Notes: a model not told the origin generated them from the sequence alone. 64,000 nucleotides of DNA from Jackrogersella multiformis (GCA_902806575.1 CADCXD010000009.1:2976001-3040000), one strand, 5' to 3'; shown: positions 21,971 through 33,779, counted from the first letter of the stretch. Numbers and translations: made by a program.

Positions 21971-22575
21971 AGCAGGACCGGATTTTATGCAAGCGGATGT
22001 AACGACGATGAGAGATGATGAAATGAATAAAACGAATAAAACGACAATATTAGGTGAGGAGGAAAACGTAAGCATCCGCTAGATAAAATTGGGCTAAAGA
22101 GGGGATAGGTAGTGTTGATGCTGAGAAATCGACCTGTGGCCTATGGAGTTCTAAGGTTGGAATCTTTGACGAAGTTTCAAAGAAACATTTGAAGGTATTA
22201 ATTGTAAGTACCTAGGTATGTAAGTACCTAAGTAACTAGTAGGGTACCTAATTCCGTTGTGAAGTCTAATTGGCTACAATTAGTGCAGCTTCCCGGAACG
22301 AGATCCATTACCCTAGGTAGGTACCTAATAGCACAGTGGGCCATTACAGTGGGCCAGTTTAATACAACCGCCGCGACGGCTTCCGTACGCTGACTGATCC
22401 TTAATAATCGCTGAAGAATCGACCACCACCTGGACTGTTAGCGGCTTCTTTTTAGTGACTTCCAGCACTCGACATCGAAGATCCCGGTGTATCATAGTGA
22501 GTTCCGAAGTTACCAATCAAGTCTTAACTGTTTCAATTTTATAATTGTTATTTCTTTATTAAGTTCGAATTCCTT
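21971..22575. other. Divergent intergenic region APT1 / LigB dioxygenase
   Basis: 605 bp between two divergent starts. TACCTAGGTA-type motifs lie at about 22208-22245 and 22312-22327. No gene is supported except a possible APT1 N-terminal extension up to 22075. Confidence 0.5.
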
Positions 22576-23840
22576 ATGGATTCTATTAGATTAATTACAA
22601 GATCATTTTTTATTGTCTCACTCATTGTCGCAATCGTGGCCTTCTTATTTCCAACATCGCTGTCTCGAATTGCTCTACCCCTTTTCTCCTGGAATTCCAT
22701 ATCCTCGTTCCTAAGACAACATCAAACATCGACGAGCTTCTCCTCCTCACGACCAATGACGACTCCTAAACCCCCAGTTTATTTCTTTAGCCATGGAGGA
22801 GTAGGCATCTCATATATTTCAATTTTATTTAATCTCACTGGTAAGACCGAATAAGTAACTGACTTAAGTAACACGAAAACAGCCCACCGTACAGTACGAG
22901 ACGGATCATCCCGCCTATCCAGTTCTCCAGAGAATTGGAAAGGAAATCACCGAGAAGGTGAAGCCTAAAGCCGTAGTGGTTTTCTCAGGTCACTGGGAGG
23001 CTGAGCCTAACGTTATTGAAGTCAACTCTGCGGAGCACACGGATTTGATCTATGAGTAGGTACCTATGTCTCCCCCGGGTCATATTTCTTCGTTGGAAAT
23101 ACTTATATAAGCCCAAATAGTTTCTATGGATTCCCACCCGAGTTTTATAAAGCTCAATACCCGAATAGGGGAAGCCCTGAACTAGCCTCTCACATACTTG
23201 ACCTCCTGACCAAAGCTGGAATCAAGGCAAAGGGAGTAACAAGGGGTCTCGATCATGGAGTCTGGTCTGGGTTTAACGTCGGTAGGCTACATATCACTCT
23301 ACCACAAAGTGATATCTCTCGCTAATATTTCCAAGCATTCCACCCGAAGAACAACCCTCTCAATGTTCCCTTGGTTCAAGTGAGCTTGTACGCCAATCAA
23401 GACGTCGACATGCATTATCGCCTCGGTCAGGCTGTCGCCTCTCTGCGCGACGAAAACATCCTTATTATCGGAGCTGGCATGTCGGTGCACAACCTCAGGG
23501 ACATGTTCGTTACGCAAGGTGACCCGAAGCCGTTGCCCTACACCGTCTCGTTTGACGAGGCCTTAAAAGATGCCGTCGAATCCCCACCTACTGAACGTCA
23601 GGCCCGCATGAAAGAAATTACTAAACGGCCAGATGCTCGACAAGCCCATCCGGTAAGTTTCAGTCTTGCTGGATCCAGATGGATACAATAACTAACCCTC
23701 CCCAGCGTTTCGATCATCTAATGCCGGTCTATGTAGCTGCAGGCGCCGCTGGCGATGATGCAGGCAAGAGGACATGGACACTGCATGAGGGCAGTGTGGG
23801 GTGGGCCCAATATAGATTTGGTGAAGCTTCTACGCCGTAG
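22576..23840 (+). CDS. LigB-type extradiol ring-cleavage dioxygenase (DOPA 4,5-dioxygenase-like), membrane-anchored
   Basis: Predicted 336-residue Fe/Zn-dependent dioxygenase of the LigB/YgiD/DODA family, which opens catechol-type rings. Exons: 22576-22800, 22883-23055, 23121-23281, 23336-23652 and 23706-23840; all have GT..AG introns and join in phase. Likely metal ligands and motifs are YFFSHGG, VVFSGHWE, RGLDHGVW and FDHLMPVYVAAGAAG. The first 60 residues are unlike soluble homologs: a hydrophobic helix (SFFIVSLIVAIVAFLFP, residues 11-27) and a Ser-rich linker precede the catalytic domain, which suggests a signal anchor. A second Met (MTTPKP) at the usual start of soluble forms could be an alternative start. 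The natural substrate cannot be read from sequence. Confidence 0.9.
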
Positions 23841-24690
23841 GAGAATCAGATGATGCTAGACATCTCAGGCAAGATCACACTCGGCATCTGTTTCTGTTAA
23901 TCTACAGTTAGAATATCCTTGTTGGTAGTAATTATAGAGATGAGCTGCTGGACTATATTTAGCTGCCTAGTTCCAACAGCGTTCGAACGGCCTTCATGAG
24001 CATAGGTTAGTACCCGATATCCAGATAACTAGCTACCGCAACCGCCCATGATTCTCCAAAATCTTATCGCAAATATGTTGTGCTACAAATAAAGCCTCAA
24101 GTCAATAAGACAACTCCGTGTGGCATGGACTTGTATAGTTTCCGTTATGAGACCTAAGGACACATGCATTTCATGGTTGACATTGCTGTTGGCCGCGTCG
24201 CCCGAGTAACATGATACAAGTAGAGATATGAAACGCCTATTTATGATGAAGCAAACATACCTTCTATACTTAAGAGCTCTAGAGGACGCGAGTATACACC
24301 TAGATAATGGGGCTCTTAGTAGTAATTTATAACGCAAATTCTCTTGGAAACTATGAATGATGGCAACATATGTCGATCAAGAGGCTGGGTTGGGACATAT
24401 CGATCAGAGTACGTTTTCTTAAAAAGATTTGCAGCACCACAGCTATAAGACTAAACATCAACCTTGGAAGTGATATAAGAGACTAACGTAGCCGGTGTCT
24501 TCTTTAGGTAGACAGAATCACAGAGCTTGCGGCTTGCTGGTTAGGCTTGGAGATAAACTCAAGAGCAAGCTAAACCGAACACCGGTCGATTTTGTTCCCT
24601 ATAGAGAGAGAGGAAGTAGGCTAATTAAATTTTATCAATGACATTTAACAAGGCGTGAAGTCTGTTGCTAACCAGGAGTTATCTGTTTAG
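23841..24690. other. Accessory-island flank; possible first exon of the DUF6594 gene
   Basis: 850 bp without a firm gene. A candidate start exon lies at 24357-24408 (ATG ATG ..., ending GATCAGA before GTACGT) and could splice in phase to 24691, but the intron would be about 280 nt. No better start is visible. Confidence 0.35.
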
Positions 24691-25727
24691 TTGACATTGC
24701 GCCGAATGGATATCCACGACTTGGAGCGTTCATTGCGACGGCTGGGCAAAGCCACCTAATCTTCCGCCGGTTCAACTATCTACAAGCTAGGGTAATTCTG
24801 CATCTTCAGGATCAGCTTCAGTCGTATGAGGAAGAACTTGATGCTCTCGATGAGCGTAGCACGACTGTTCGCAGAGAGCAGGAGGGGGATGAGATATCGC
24901 GAGATCGCCGTGCGCTTATGCAGAACATCGAAGACAAATTCGAAAGATATAGTAAGTCCTAACCTACTAGTTTAATAATCAAGACAGTTGTAAGTGTCGA
25001 TATTGTTTCTCATTTAACATATAAATAGTCACACTCTCGAATCATGTTTCATATTCTACTCAGCTAGAAAAGCCCTCGGAACCGCACTTCAAAGGCCTAA
25101 TGTCCTTCTTCGATAACCACAAACCAAACATCGGAAGATACTATCTCTACAAGAATGACCTTATATCGCTAAAGTCACATGGTGACATGTCGAAGATGGA
25201 TACCTGGCTGATGAAACTCCTACTAGAGGCTCCTCATAAAATAATACAAGTGAGTAATTTTTACATACAGAAAAGAAGAAAAAGCCTCGAGGTTAAACTA
25301 ACCGTATTATCTCAACCTAGAAAATTTTCAAAGACTCGGTGAGTTAAGATTTATTTTGGGGCTTTACATGGCTAACTCGAAAACGGTTCTGGCGATTCTA
25401 TAGAGTTGTAGAAACCAAGATGCAAGCATGATAGTCCATAGTGATCAAAAGGTCATGGTCGCAAGGGCTGTGCTTCTGAGCCTCCCTATGATTGTCCTAC
25501 TTGTAGGCCCGATCTATCCCCTATACCATCTAAGCCAAGGCGAAATGACCGAGAGCACCTTGATTGGCATCATGTTCATCCAGGTCGGGTTTACGTGCAC
25601 CTTCGCCTGTTGTCTTAGATATCTTACACGGCCTAAACGACATGAACTATTTGCTTGTACCGTAACGTTAGTATTGGGATTCTCATATAGTTTCTTACTC
25701 GTGTGGAAAGAATATATGATCAGCTAA
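24691..25727 (+). CDS. DUF6594-family membrane protein (5' exon uncertain)
   Basis: Matches the fungal DUF6594 pattern in order: an N-terminal NGYPRLGAF motif, FRRFNYLQAR..LHLQDQL, a coiled segment with LDALDERS, a linker motif (SFFDNHKPNIGRYYLYKNDLISL), and two or three C-terminal membrane helices (VLLSLPMIVLLVGPIYPLYHL, FIQVGFTCTFACCLRYL, ELFACTVTLVLGFSYSFLLVW). Exons visible: 24691-24951, 25029-25249, 25321-25338 (18 nt, KIFKDS) and 25404-25727; the junctions keep phase and have GT..AG ends. The initiating exon is not certain; a candidate is at 24357-24408. Function of the family is unknown; it is common in accessory regions of ascomycete genomes. The surrounding DNA is AT-rich. Confidence 0.75.
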
Positions 25728-26301
25728 CAGATGAGTAGATATCTAGGAGTACTCCTTATATTCATGAGCCAAACACTGCAGAAGTCAAACTAGGAGTATG
25801 TGACTGATAGGTACTGCCAGTCTTAGTAATTAATAAAAAGTAAATCAAAATAACTCATAGTTAATTGAAAGTACCAACCAAGATCAAACTACGTCATTTT
25901 CAAAATGACTATACGTTTTAATAATAACATTAACTTATGTTATTCACAATTTATAATTTATTAGGTTAGTAAGTAACAAGCAAAAAGAGAAACATTAAGG
26001 ACATATGTTAACATGACTCTAATATTATATTAAGTTACCCTTTCCTAATCTTTATATAATAAACTAAGGACTGTAAAGCACAACTTTTACTTGCCATTAA
26101 CATAAACTTTCCATCTAATAAACAAAGAAATAGTAGCCTCCTTCAAGGTCCATCAAGTTGATAGGTTACATATTTTGACTACAGTGAAATCTCTTCAAAT
26201 TTCCTTCGTCTAATAATTCACAGAATTGTTCATGATTTATGGTCATAAAGAGACGAACACTGGGTTTATCAGCACGCTTCTAGTATTGTACAAAGGACAT
26301 T
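25728..26301. other. AT-rich intergenic DNA
   Basis: 574 bp of strongly AT-rich sequence without open frames of note. It separates the DUF6594 gene from a decayed small gene. Confidence 0.5.
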
Positions 26302-26763
26302 ATGTCTCATATTGCTAGCACTATGAATCTAGAGAGCGTAAGTAACCTAATCTAAACAGTTACCAAACTGGAAAATGAGGATATGTAATAACTTCATTTC
26401 AGTTTGAACCTCCGGAGGATCGATACATATTAACTATTAATGTGAGATGTTTAGAGTACGGAAAGGAGAATAAGTCGTTCTGGCTTTACCTAGTTTCAGG
26501 TAACACACTGATAGGGAAGTATTCTCGGTCAGAACTAAACAAGCTTCTACCTGAATCCCTTGAGAGCCAAAAAAACAAGCGGGAGGGAGTAAAGTAAACA
26601 CTTGTCAAGTGCAGCGTTTCCTTTCATTTCACATAGGATTAAGTATGAAGGCGATGTTTATCATTCAAGGAAGGAAGATGGATAGGTGAATGTAGTGTCA
26701 GCTTACGATGCGTTTGGAAAAGGGCTTATTAAGATTCTACTGCGACGGAATAGGTTGGATTAA
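26302..26763 (+). pseudogene. Decayed small gene of unknown family
   Basis: Coding-like pieces are 26302-26337 (MSHIASTMNLES, then GTAAGT) and 26403-26597 after a TTTCAG acceptor; these give 76 residues (FEPPEDRYILTINVRC..., FWLYLVSGNTLIGKYS). After a possible intron, coding-like sequence resumes at 26638 (IKYEGDVYHSRKEDG), hits an in-frame TAG at 26683-26685 where a CAG would read on, and continues as VNVVSAYDAFGKGLIKILL to a TAA at 26761-26763. The last junction is also out of phase by one base. A C-to-T change would explain the TAG and is what repeat-induced point mutation produces, but that is inference. The family is not recognised. A working 76-residue product ending at 26597 is the alternative. 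Confidence 0.45.
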
Positions 26764-27071
26764 ATTCTCGGATATGGAGTATGTATTTAAATGTCCTGGC
26801 ATGTCGGGCCTGTAGAAATTTAAGGTAGATCTTTTGGCCACAATCGGTTACCGTACAATTATTTGAGTGAGATTAGATTAGATCGTTATCATTTAGAGAA
26901 GATCATAAAATCTACTTACCTTAGGTACATGTAAGGATGTACACAACGTATAAGTAGGTATACATGGTTACTTGCCATTTTACAAAAAGAAGGGGAACAC
27001 CTGGGCAATAAGAACATTTATAATAATATGTTATATTAAGTAGGTACAAGTACCTATAAAAAAGTTGACAT

Positions 27072-27144
27072 GATCGAACCCAGGCTTGAACTGGGGACCT
27101 TCAGTGTGTTAGACTGACGTGATGACCAACTACACCATCCGACC
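27072..27144 (-). tRNA. tRNA-Val (anticodon AAC), intronless
   Basis: The minus strand folds into a full cloverleaf. A 7-bp acceptor stem GGTCGGA/TTCGATC has two G-U pairs. The D arm is GTG..CAC, the anticodon stem TCAGT/ACTGA with loop CTAACAC (anticodon AAC), and the T arm CCCAG-TTCAAGC-CTGGG. It has no intron, and CCA is not encoded. It sits alone in the AT-rich island. Confidence 0.93.
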
Positions 27145-28558
27145 GTGTTAAATTTTGCTAAGAAACATGAATTATATGCTTGACATTATTTTACACCCGC
27201 ACGAACCATTTCGGCCTTAATGTGATGTGTGCGATAAACGAACATAGATTTGAACCTTTTCCAACTGGCTGTTTTACTTGGTGTGTACTTATTATAAATA
27301 TTAATTCGTATCTTCCAGTGATCTTGGAATAGTGGTGGTATTTATCGTGCTTTCACGAGCGAGATATTTATTTCGCACGTGGCATCGGGCCAATCCATAT
27401 TATACGTCGATGGCTTCAGTTCATTTTCTTAGAGCTTTTTATTAGGTAGTACATCATCCCACGGGAGAAGTCACTCAAGTACCTAAGTTCCTATCCGAGA
27501 CTGATAACTTGAAGTTTGACGAACCATTGCGACATAAATTTGTCGACATACTATGTAAGATCTCCTTCTACCCGGCATTTAAACTAGGTACCTAGACCTA
27601 TATTTTCTATCTTTACTCCCCTTACCTAATGTTACTTAGGTGCAGTTACTTAGCTGCTTAGGTGCACCGGCACTGTATGAGTAACCTCCATGACATCCTG
27701 TAGAATACTGTGCTTCTCTTATCAGCCCAGCCACCCGGCTTACTTTTTATGATTGGCCAATTACTTCTGATAAGTTCCCGCTTAGTTTATGGGGGTCTCG
27801 GATTTACTACCTAGTGTAGTTTCGCTTTGTCCTGGATCTGACATTGTAATTCCAGGTAATTCCATCTGCAGCCCTTATCATATTTAGTTACATGTTTTTA
27901 AGCATAGTTTCTGAAGTACCTAGATATGTAGTTTTATAGACTTCTAAGGTTTTACAGATAGACTGACTAGCCTCGAAGTTTGAACAAAAAAGGCACGCAC
28001 CTTAGAGGCTTGGGCTAAGCTTTAACTTTGAAGGCGTTGCGTTGCGGACAAGTTATATACCTGAGGAAGTGCCCAGGTGGTTACAATGGATACCATCTCG
28101 GTAGATTCAGATGCTCCAAATCTGTCAGTCCGTCAGCCTAGAATGTGATAGGCTCAGATTCCGAGTATTGCCATGTTCGATGGATAGGATGGGATACCTA
28201 GCCTAGTTGGCCAAGATCTGTATCTAGGTGAGACCCTGTATGATCACACAGACCGCATATCACAACGCCAATCTGGGTTGTGAATGGAAAGCCTCGAACG
28301 TAGAGCTAATGTATGTACTGATAAGCAAAGAAAATTATATTATACATCGCATGGGGGATCCGCGAACGCGATCTGGGGAATTTGAATAATACTACTAGCC
28401 CAGGTACCTACCTACCTAGGGTATATAATCCCGTAATAGTTCCTAACATTAGTATACTGGAATTATTCAGCAGTGTTGCTTGCTTGCTTGCTGACCTATT
28501 CTATGACCTCTTAATCCAGATTCATAGCTGAAGGTCTTCGCTACAGCGGAAAAGCGAA
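27145..28558. other. Gene-poor AT-rich stretch upstream of the symporter
   Basis: 1.4 kb with no supportable gene. TACCTAGG-type motifs are present (27590-27600, 28400-28422). The last 150 bp should include the symporter promoter and leader, with GCTTGCTTGCTTGC at 28478-28491. Confidence 0.5.
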
Positions 28559-30844
28559 ATGGAATCCATAACGGTCGCCACGCCCTTGGACCAAGGTGTC
28601 GGATATGGCATCGTTCTCGGTCTGGGCTTTGCATTTGCTCTTGGAATGGTAAGTAACAACTCACCTGCGTCTATCCGTGACATATTGCGATTCAATCGAC
28701 GGACCACACAAATGGCTTCGAGGTTATGGTTTTATACTATGATGTCGTATACCATCATATCTCGGCTTCATCGTGTACTTACTCGTTATGATATCAGATC
28801 TTAGTCACGTTTATCCTCAAACGATACAACTCAGAACTCCAGACGTCCGAAATGTTTACTACTGCCGGTCGCACGGTCAAGTGGATTGGTCGGATCTGCC
28901 GTCGTTTCTTCTTGGACTTGGGCAGCTACACTCCTACAGAGCTCAGGTGTCTGTTATAGATATGGCGTTTCCGGTCCGTTTTGGTATGCTTCAGGAGCAA
29001 CGGTCCAGATTCTCCTCTTCGCCACATTGGCCATCGAGCTGAAGCGACGAGCTCCCAATGCGCATACATTCCTTGAAGCGTAAGTTTTTCTATATACATG
29101 AGAGCGTTATAGATGTGAAACTTACCACCAATACAGAATCAAAGCTCGCTATGGAACCCTCGCTCATATTGTCTTCATGGTTTTCGGCCTTGCGACCAAC
29201 ATTCTCGTCAGTCTTATGTTGGTTGTTGGTGGTTCGGCCACGGTGAACGCTCTCACGGGAATGCATACCATCGCGGCCATCTACCTTCTCCCTGTCGGTG
29301 TCATCGCGTATACCCTAGTTGGTGGCTTGAAAGCGACGATCTTGACGGATTGGATCCATACCTTTATTTTACTTGTCATTATCATCATCTTCTCGTTGAC
29401 GACCTACGCGTCGTCTGAGAAACTCGGCTCCCCATCAGCTGTCTACGATCTGCTTGTCAAGGCTGCCTTTGACCACCCAGTCGAAGGAAATGCCGAAGGC
29501 AGTTATTTAACCATGCGTTCGAAAGAAGGGGCTATCTTCTTCGTCATCAATATCGTCGGTAACTTTGGTACTGTATTCCTTGACAACGGATACTACAATA
29601 AGGCTATTGCTGCCTCGCCTGTCCACGCCCTTCCCGGCTATATTATCGGTGGCCTCAGCTGGTTTGCGATTCCTTGGTTGACTGCTACAACTATGGGCCT
29701 CTCTGCTTTGGCTCTAGAGGGCACGCCGGCATTCCCCACATATCCCAACCGCATGTCCGAAGCGGAGGTATCAGCTGGTCTTGTGCTGCCCTATGCCTCT
29801 GTCGCTCTTCTCGGGAAAGGCGGCGCGGTTGCTACGCTTCTCATCGTGTTCATGGCCGTCACATCCGCCACCTCGTCCGAGCTGATCGCCGTCTCCTCCA
29901 TCTTCACCTACGATCTCTACCGTACCTACTTTAAGCCAGACGCTAGTGGGAAACGCCTCATTTACATGTCACACGTCATCGTCGTGGCATATGCCCTTTT
30001 CATCTCCTCTTTCTCCGTCGGTCTCTACTATGCGGGCATCTCGATGGGCTATCTCTATCTCATGATGGGTTGCATCATCTCGTCGGCCGTGATACCCGCC
30101 ACCTTGACGCTGATATGGAAAGGACAGAACAAGTGGGCCGCGGCTCTGTCGCCAATTTTTGGGCTCGCCTTCGCCTTAGTCGCATGGCTTGTAACCGCTC
30201 AAAAGGAGTGTGGTTCTTTAGACGTCATTTGCACGGGATCTAACAACCCCATGCTTGCCGGGAATGTCGTCGCGCTCCTTTCGCCCCTCGTCCTAATTCC
30301 CATCTTCACCCTCATATTTGGGGTGGATGACTACGACTGGAAGTCGATGATGAACATCCGAAGGGGCGACGACCACGACCTCGCCTCCACCGCGGGTGTT
30401 GACCTCGAGCAGACGGTCGGCGGGCACGTGGAGACGACGGACGAATTCGCCGATGAGCAGTCGAAGCTGATGCGTGCGAGCAAGATTTCCAAATGGACGA
30501 CGGTGGGGATGACGCTCGCGTTCTTGGTGCTGTGGCCGTTCCCGATGTATGGAAGCAGCTACGTGTTCTCGAAGCCCTTCTTCACCGGCTGGGTTACCGT
30601 GGGCATCATATGGATCTTCTGCTCGCTCGGCGCCGTCGGGCTTTTCCCCGTCTTCGAGGGTCGGCAGACGCTGGCGAGGACTTTCAAGGCCATCGTGCTC
30701 GACCTGACGGGGAAGAGACACATCAAGGCCATCCGTGCCGAGAACGAAGCGATGGCCGTCGACGGGAAGACGTCATCTGGTGTCGTGACACCTGTTGTCG
30801 CAAACGAGCCTGCCAAGACGGAAACGGGCGAGAAAGCCGAGTAG
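28559..30844 (+). pseudogene. Dur3-like urea/solute:sodium symporter with a frameshift
   Basis: Sodium:solute symporter family transporter, closest in pattern to fungal Dur3 plasma-membrane urea/polyamine carriers. Exons: 28559-28648 (MESITVATPLDQGVGYG), 28798-29079 and 29137-30844. Exon 2 starts ILVTFILKRYNSELQTSEMFTTAGRTVK and must continue SGLVGSAVVSSWTWAATLLQSS, but the two parts lie in different frames. At 28879-28882 the DNA reads GTC AAG TGG where the family needs about two more bases (Lys-Ser). The rest is intact: many membrane helices, LGSPSAVYDLL, FLDNGYYNKAIAASP, MAVTSATSSELIAVSSIFTYDLYRTYF, and a long charged tail. Either it is a recently inactivated gene or there is a sequencing error of 1-2 bases. 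No alternative intron fits. Confidence 0.85.
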
Positions 30845-30987
30845 AGCCGTTTGGGATGAGAGAGATTTGCTCTTCTTTTCTTACTACCTTTGGACTGAGA
30901 TGGATGCGCGGTGGAAAGAAACGAGATACCCTTTATATTATTTATGTGGCTTGGAGTAAGATTTGTCGGTGTTTGTAAATTCCCTTG

Positions 30988-31070
30988 CTACCTACCTAGG
31001 TACCTACCTAGGTAGCCTCACATCTACTAATACCTACCTGCCTACCTACCTAAGGTACCTAGGTAGGTAT
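30988..31070. repeat. CCTACCTAGGTACCTACC block
   Basis: Several adjoining palindromic CCTAGG-centred units with CTAC and GTAG tetramer arms, able to form hairpins. Confidence 0.85.
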
Positions 31071-31307
31071 TAATAATACTCTAAGAGCTAGATACCTAAT
31101 CCTTCAAAAGATGACAAGTTTAACAAAGCTTCTTGGTGTTTCAAACAAAGTGATTTAATCCGAAATCGAGTTACTGCTACGGTAATAAGTATTATACGAT
31201 TAGTTTTGAAGTTATCGTGGTACATACCTGGGTACTGTAGGTAGATATTTACCCATTGGCATCAGCATTCACGATATCCAAATTAATCGTATTGAGAAAG
31301 GATGAAG

Positions 31308-31400
31308 GTACCTACCTAGATAGGCACCTACATATACCTACCTAGGTAGGTAGGTAGGTAGGTATCGATATACCTCTGGATACTTAGGTACCTAGGTATG
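31308..31400. repeat. CCTACCTAGGTAGG/(GTAG)n block
   Basis: A palindrome core followed by about five GTAG tetramers at 31344-31364, then TTAGGTACCTAGGTA. This is the same family as the other dispersed blocks. Confidence 0.85.
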
Positions 31401-31735
31401 TAGGAACACGGGAACATGTACCTACCTATGCTGCGGGCCGTGGACTTGGGGTTGGTGTTAGTACCTATTTACATGTAGGTACCTAGGTCGTCGCGAGATT
31501 AGGGGAAGGTGCGTCGACGGGTATGGATATATGGAAATAGCAATGGACGAAACGTGGAAGGACCAACCTCTGAAAAAACCACAGTCGCGTTCTCTTAAAT
31601 TCTTTTTTTAAAACTTTCTTAATTCCTTCTCTCATTCTATTAACTCCCATCTTTTCTTCATCCTTCCAATCCAATCATCAACCAAACCTGACAGCCCAAC
31701 TCTTTTCAAGTTCAACTTCAAATCCTGCATCAAAG

Positions 31736-32324
31736 ATGCCACCTAAGCGTAAGTTTCGTCTTCTCCTTGTAAGCTCGAGCCCCTAATACTAAATCAGAAT
31801 AAATAGGACCTGCCGAGGACGGTGAGCCTACTGCGGCTGCCGGTCTTAAGAATCAGAAGAAGCAGAAGACTAAGGCTACCACATCTGCCGCTACGCCTGC
31901 AGCCCCGAGCACTGCTACTCAGACCACCAATGGATCTCTTGATCCTGCTGTTGTCCGAAACAAGGCATATGCACTCCGCGATGTGGCCTACCGTCAGATC
32001 AAGAAGCAGTTGAAGTGGACACCGTCCTGCAAACAGGGCAGAGCTAGATGGTCGTATACCGCGAGCGTACCCAATGCTGCCGTCTTCTTCAGGATGTTCC
32101 ACCTTGAACCAGCCAACGCCAAGGGAAAGAAGTGGAAGCAGAAGAAGATCCCTATCGACGACTTCGAGAGTTGCATCGGCCAAGTTGAGGCGTCCATCCG
32201 CTACGGTTCTCTCCGCCTCATGGGTCCTCATGTCAACCTCAAGTGGGACGAGGAAAACAACATGTTCACCGTCAGCGGAACGCATGGTCTTTGGCATCTT
32301 CGCCTACCAGCCGAGGACGAGTGA
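31736..32324 (+). CDS. Small Lys/Ala-rich conserved fungal protein of unknown function
   Basis: Predicted 176-residue protein. Exon 1 (31736-31748) codes MPPK plus one base; a 58-nt GT..TAG intron leads to exon 2 (31807-32324), giving MPPKRPAEDGEPTAAAG. The first 55 residues are basic and low-complexity (KNQKKQKTK, Thr/Ala-rich), similar to nuclear localisation tails. The rest looks globular, with RNKAYALRDVAYRQIKKQLKWTP, RWSYTASVPNAAVFFRMF, KKWKQKKIPIDDFESCIGQVEASIRYGSLRLMG and a Trp-His-Leu end. I do not recognise a named family. The splice is required to join the ATG to the frame; an unspliced start would begin at an internal codon. Confidence 0.75.
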
Positions 32325-33011
32325 TTTCCTCGGTTGCGTCGGATGGAGTCTTCATGTCATCCCGCACCAATGACATTTACTAGCTGGGCCATTTTCCATC
32401 TTCGGTCGAGTCGATGTTGGTGAACCTCGTCATTGCAATTACGCACCGGTCGGATGAGTGATGGTATCATCATGGAGTCTCGGATAACTGGCAACTTTTA
32501 GCTATTGAGATAGGCACGCACTCATACCAATCATATTTGCGATGCCTCTCATCCTGATAGGCACAACCATACAAAACCCATGATAACTTGTATTTCCTCG
32601 GAGTGTTTAATATTGAGTGTGACAATGTCCGACACCGTTGAAGCTTGGTAGGTAGACAGTATTCCCTCATCTCGACTTTGGCGCTCATAGGTAAGTAAGA
32701 TTGTTACAAAATAGAAACTGACTCGTCGCCTAGCACGTCCGGTACCTGAGATGTAGAAATGAGTGATATATCATGCAACTTATATTGGCAGTATGTCACC
32801 CATCCCCTTCACCTGGACCGGGGTGATACGTCCCTGGATGTCAGGATGGTCACACACGCACACCCGCAGACATATGCGGCTGAATACATGGTGATAAGCT
32901 GGGGCCAGAATGCATTAGGGGTCGATCATTGGTAAGCCAACCCGGGATTTCCCAGGACTCAAGCCTGAATCGGGCGGACTCGGCTGTTAAAATCTGCGAT
33001 CCCCACCCCTC

Positions 33012-33043
33012 CACCGTCCCCACCGTCCCCATCGTCCCCATCG
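33012..33043. repeat. 9-bp tandem repeat (CGTCCCCAC/T)
   Basis: About three and a half tandem copies of CGTCCCCAC or CGTCCCCAT in a noncoding region. Confidence 0.75.
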
Positions 33044-33779
33044 AGACCCTCATGCTTGGGGTGACGGAGGCGGGCGTGGGTGGTCGGCGTGGGTACCTAG
33101 ATACGTAAGGTAGACCACCGTAAGTAGTAGCGTACGAATACCTAATTAAGTAGTTCTTCAAACTACCGGTGGGTAGGCTGGTAGGTTGCGTTCCGCCTTT
33201 TGATCTCCAATGCAGATTGTCGCCATGTGCGACTCGCCCATCTGCTGGAAAACTTAAATTAAAAGGCCAAAGACCTTGGGCGAATACCAGGTAGGTCTAG
33301 GTAGGTACTGCATGAGGCAGACGTTCCTCCAAGCTCGCCGTCAACCGATCTAAGCGGATACCGGCAGTAGAGAGGAGAAATAAGAGGCTCGCAAGGACTT
33401 GCCCGAAAGAGCTTCTGTCACGCTTATAGCTGCCACAATGATAATGATAAGCTATCGACAGGTAGGTAAGCTATATGTAGGTATTAGAGGACCAGAAGAC
33501 GTCACGTAAAAAAAAAAAAGTAGGGCGAACCAGGCGAGATAGAGCTTAAGGCGGAAAACTTGGGCAAACTGAGCGAGGAAATATCCATGCGATAATGCTG
33601 CCGGGCCCCACTCGAAAGGACAAGTGCGAATACTATGTAGCTAGAGGTGACATGGATGATATGGATGCGTATGAGGCCGAATGAATGCACCCAGGGCTAC
33701 CTCTTAGTACTGACCTAGGTATGAATCCTGGGTGTCTACTCCTAGCTATGGGCTCTTAGTGTAGCTACATACTCTTTAC

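Larger units (their letters stand above)
30845..31735. other. Intergenic region with dense CCTACCTAGGTAGG repeats
   Basis: 891 bp between the symporter and the small basic protein gene. Two repeat blocks (30988-31070, 31308-31400) flank an AT-rich middle. The last 120 bp are CT-rich and resemble a promoter leader. No gene is seen. Confidence 0.55.

Noticed and set aside
25728..28558. Transposable element in the AT-rich island
   Set aside because: No terminal repeats, transposase or reverse transcriptase motifs could be recognised on either strand.
31308..31400. TAGG tetramer runs as internal telomere repeat
   Set aside because: Fungal telomeres are TTAGGG; this is a TAGG/CCTA tetramer with palindromic cores and occurs at many internal sites.
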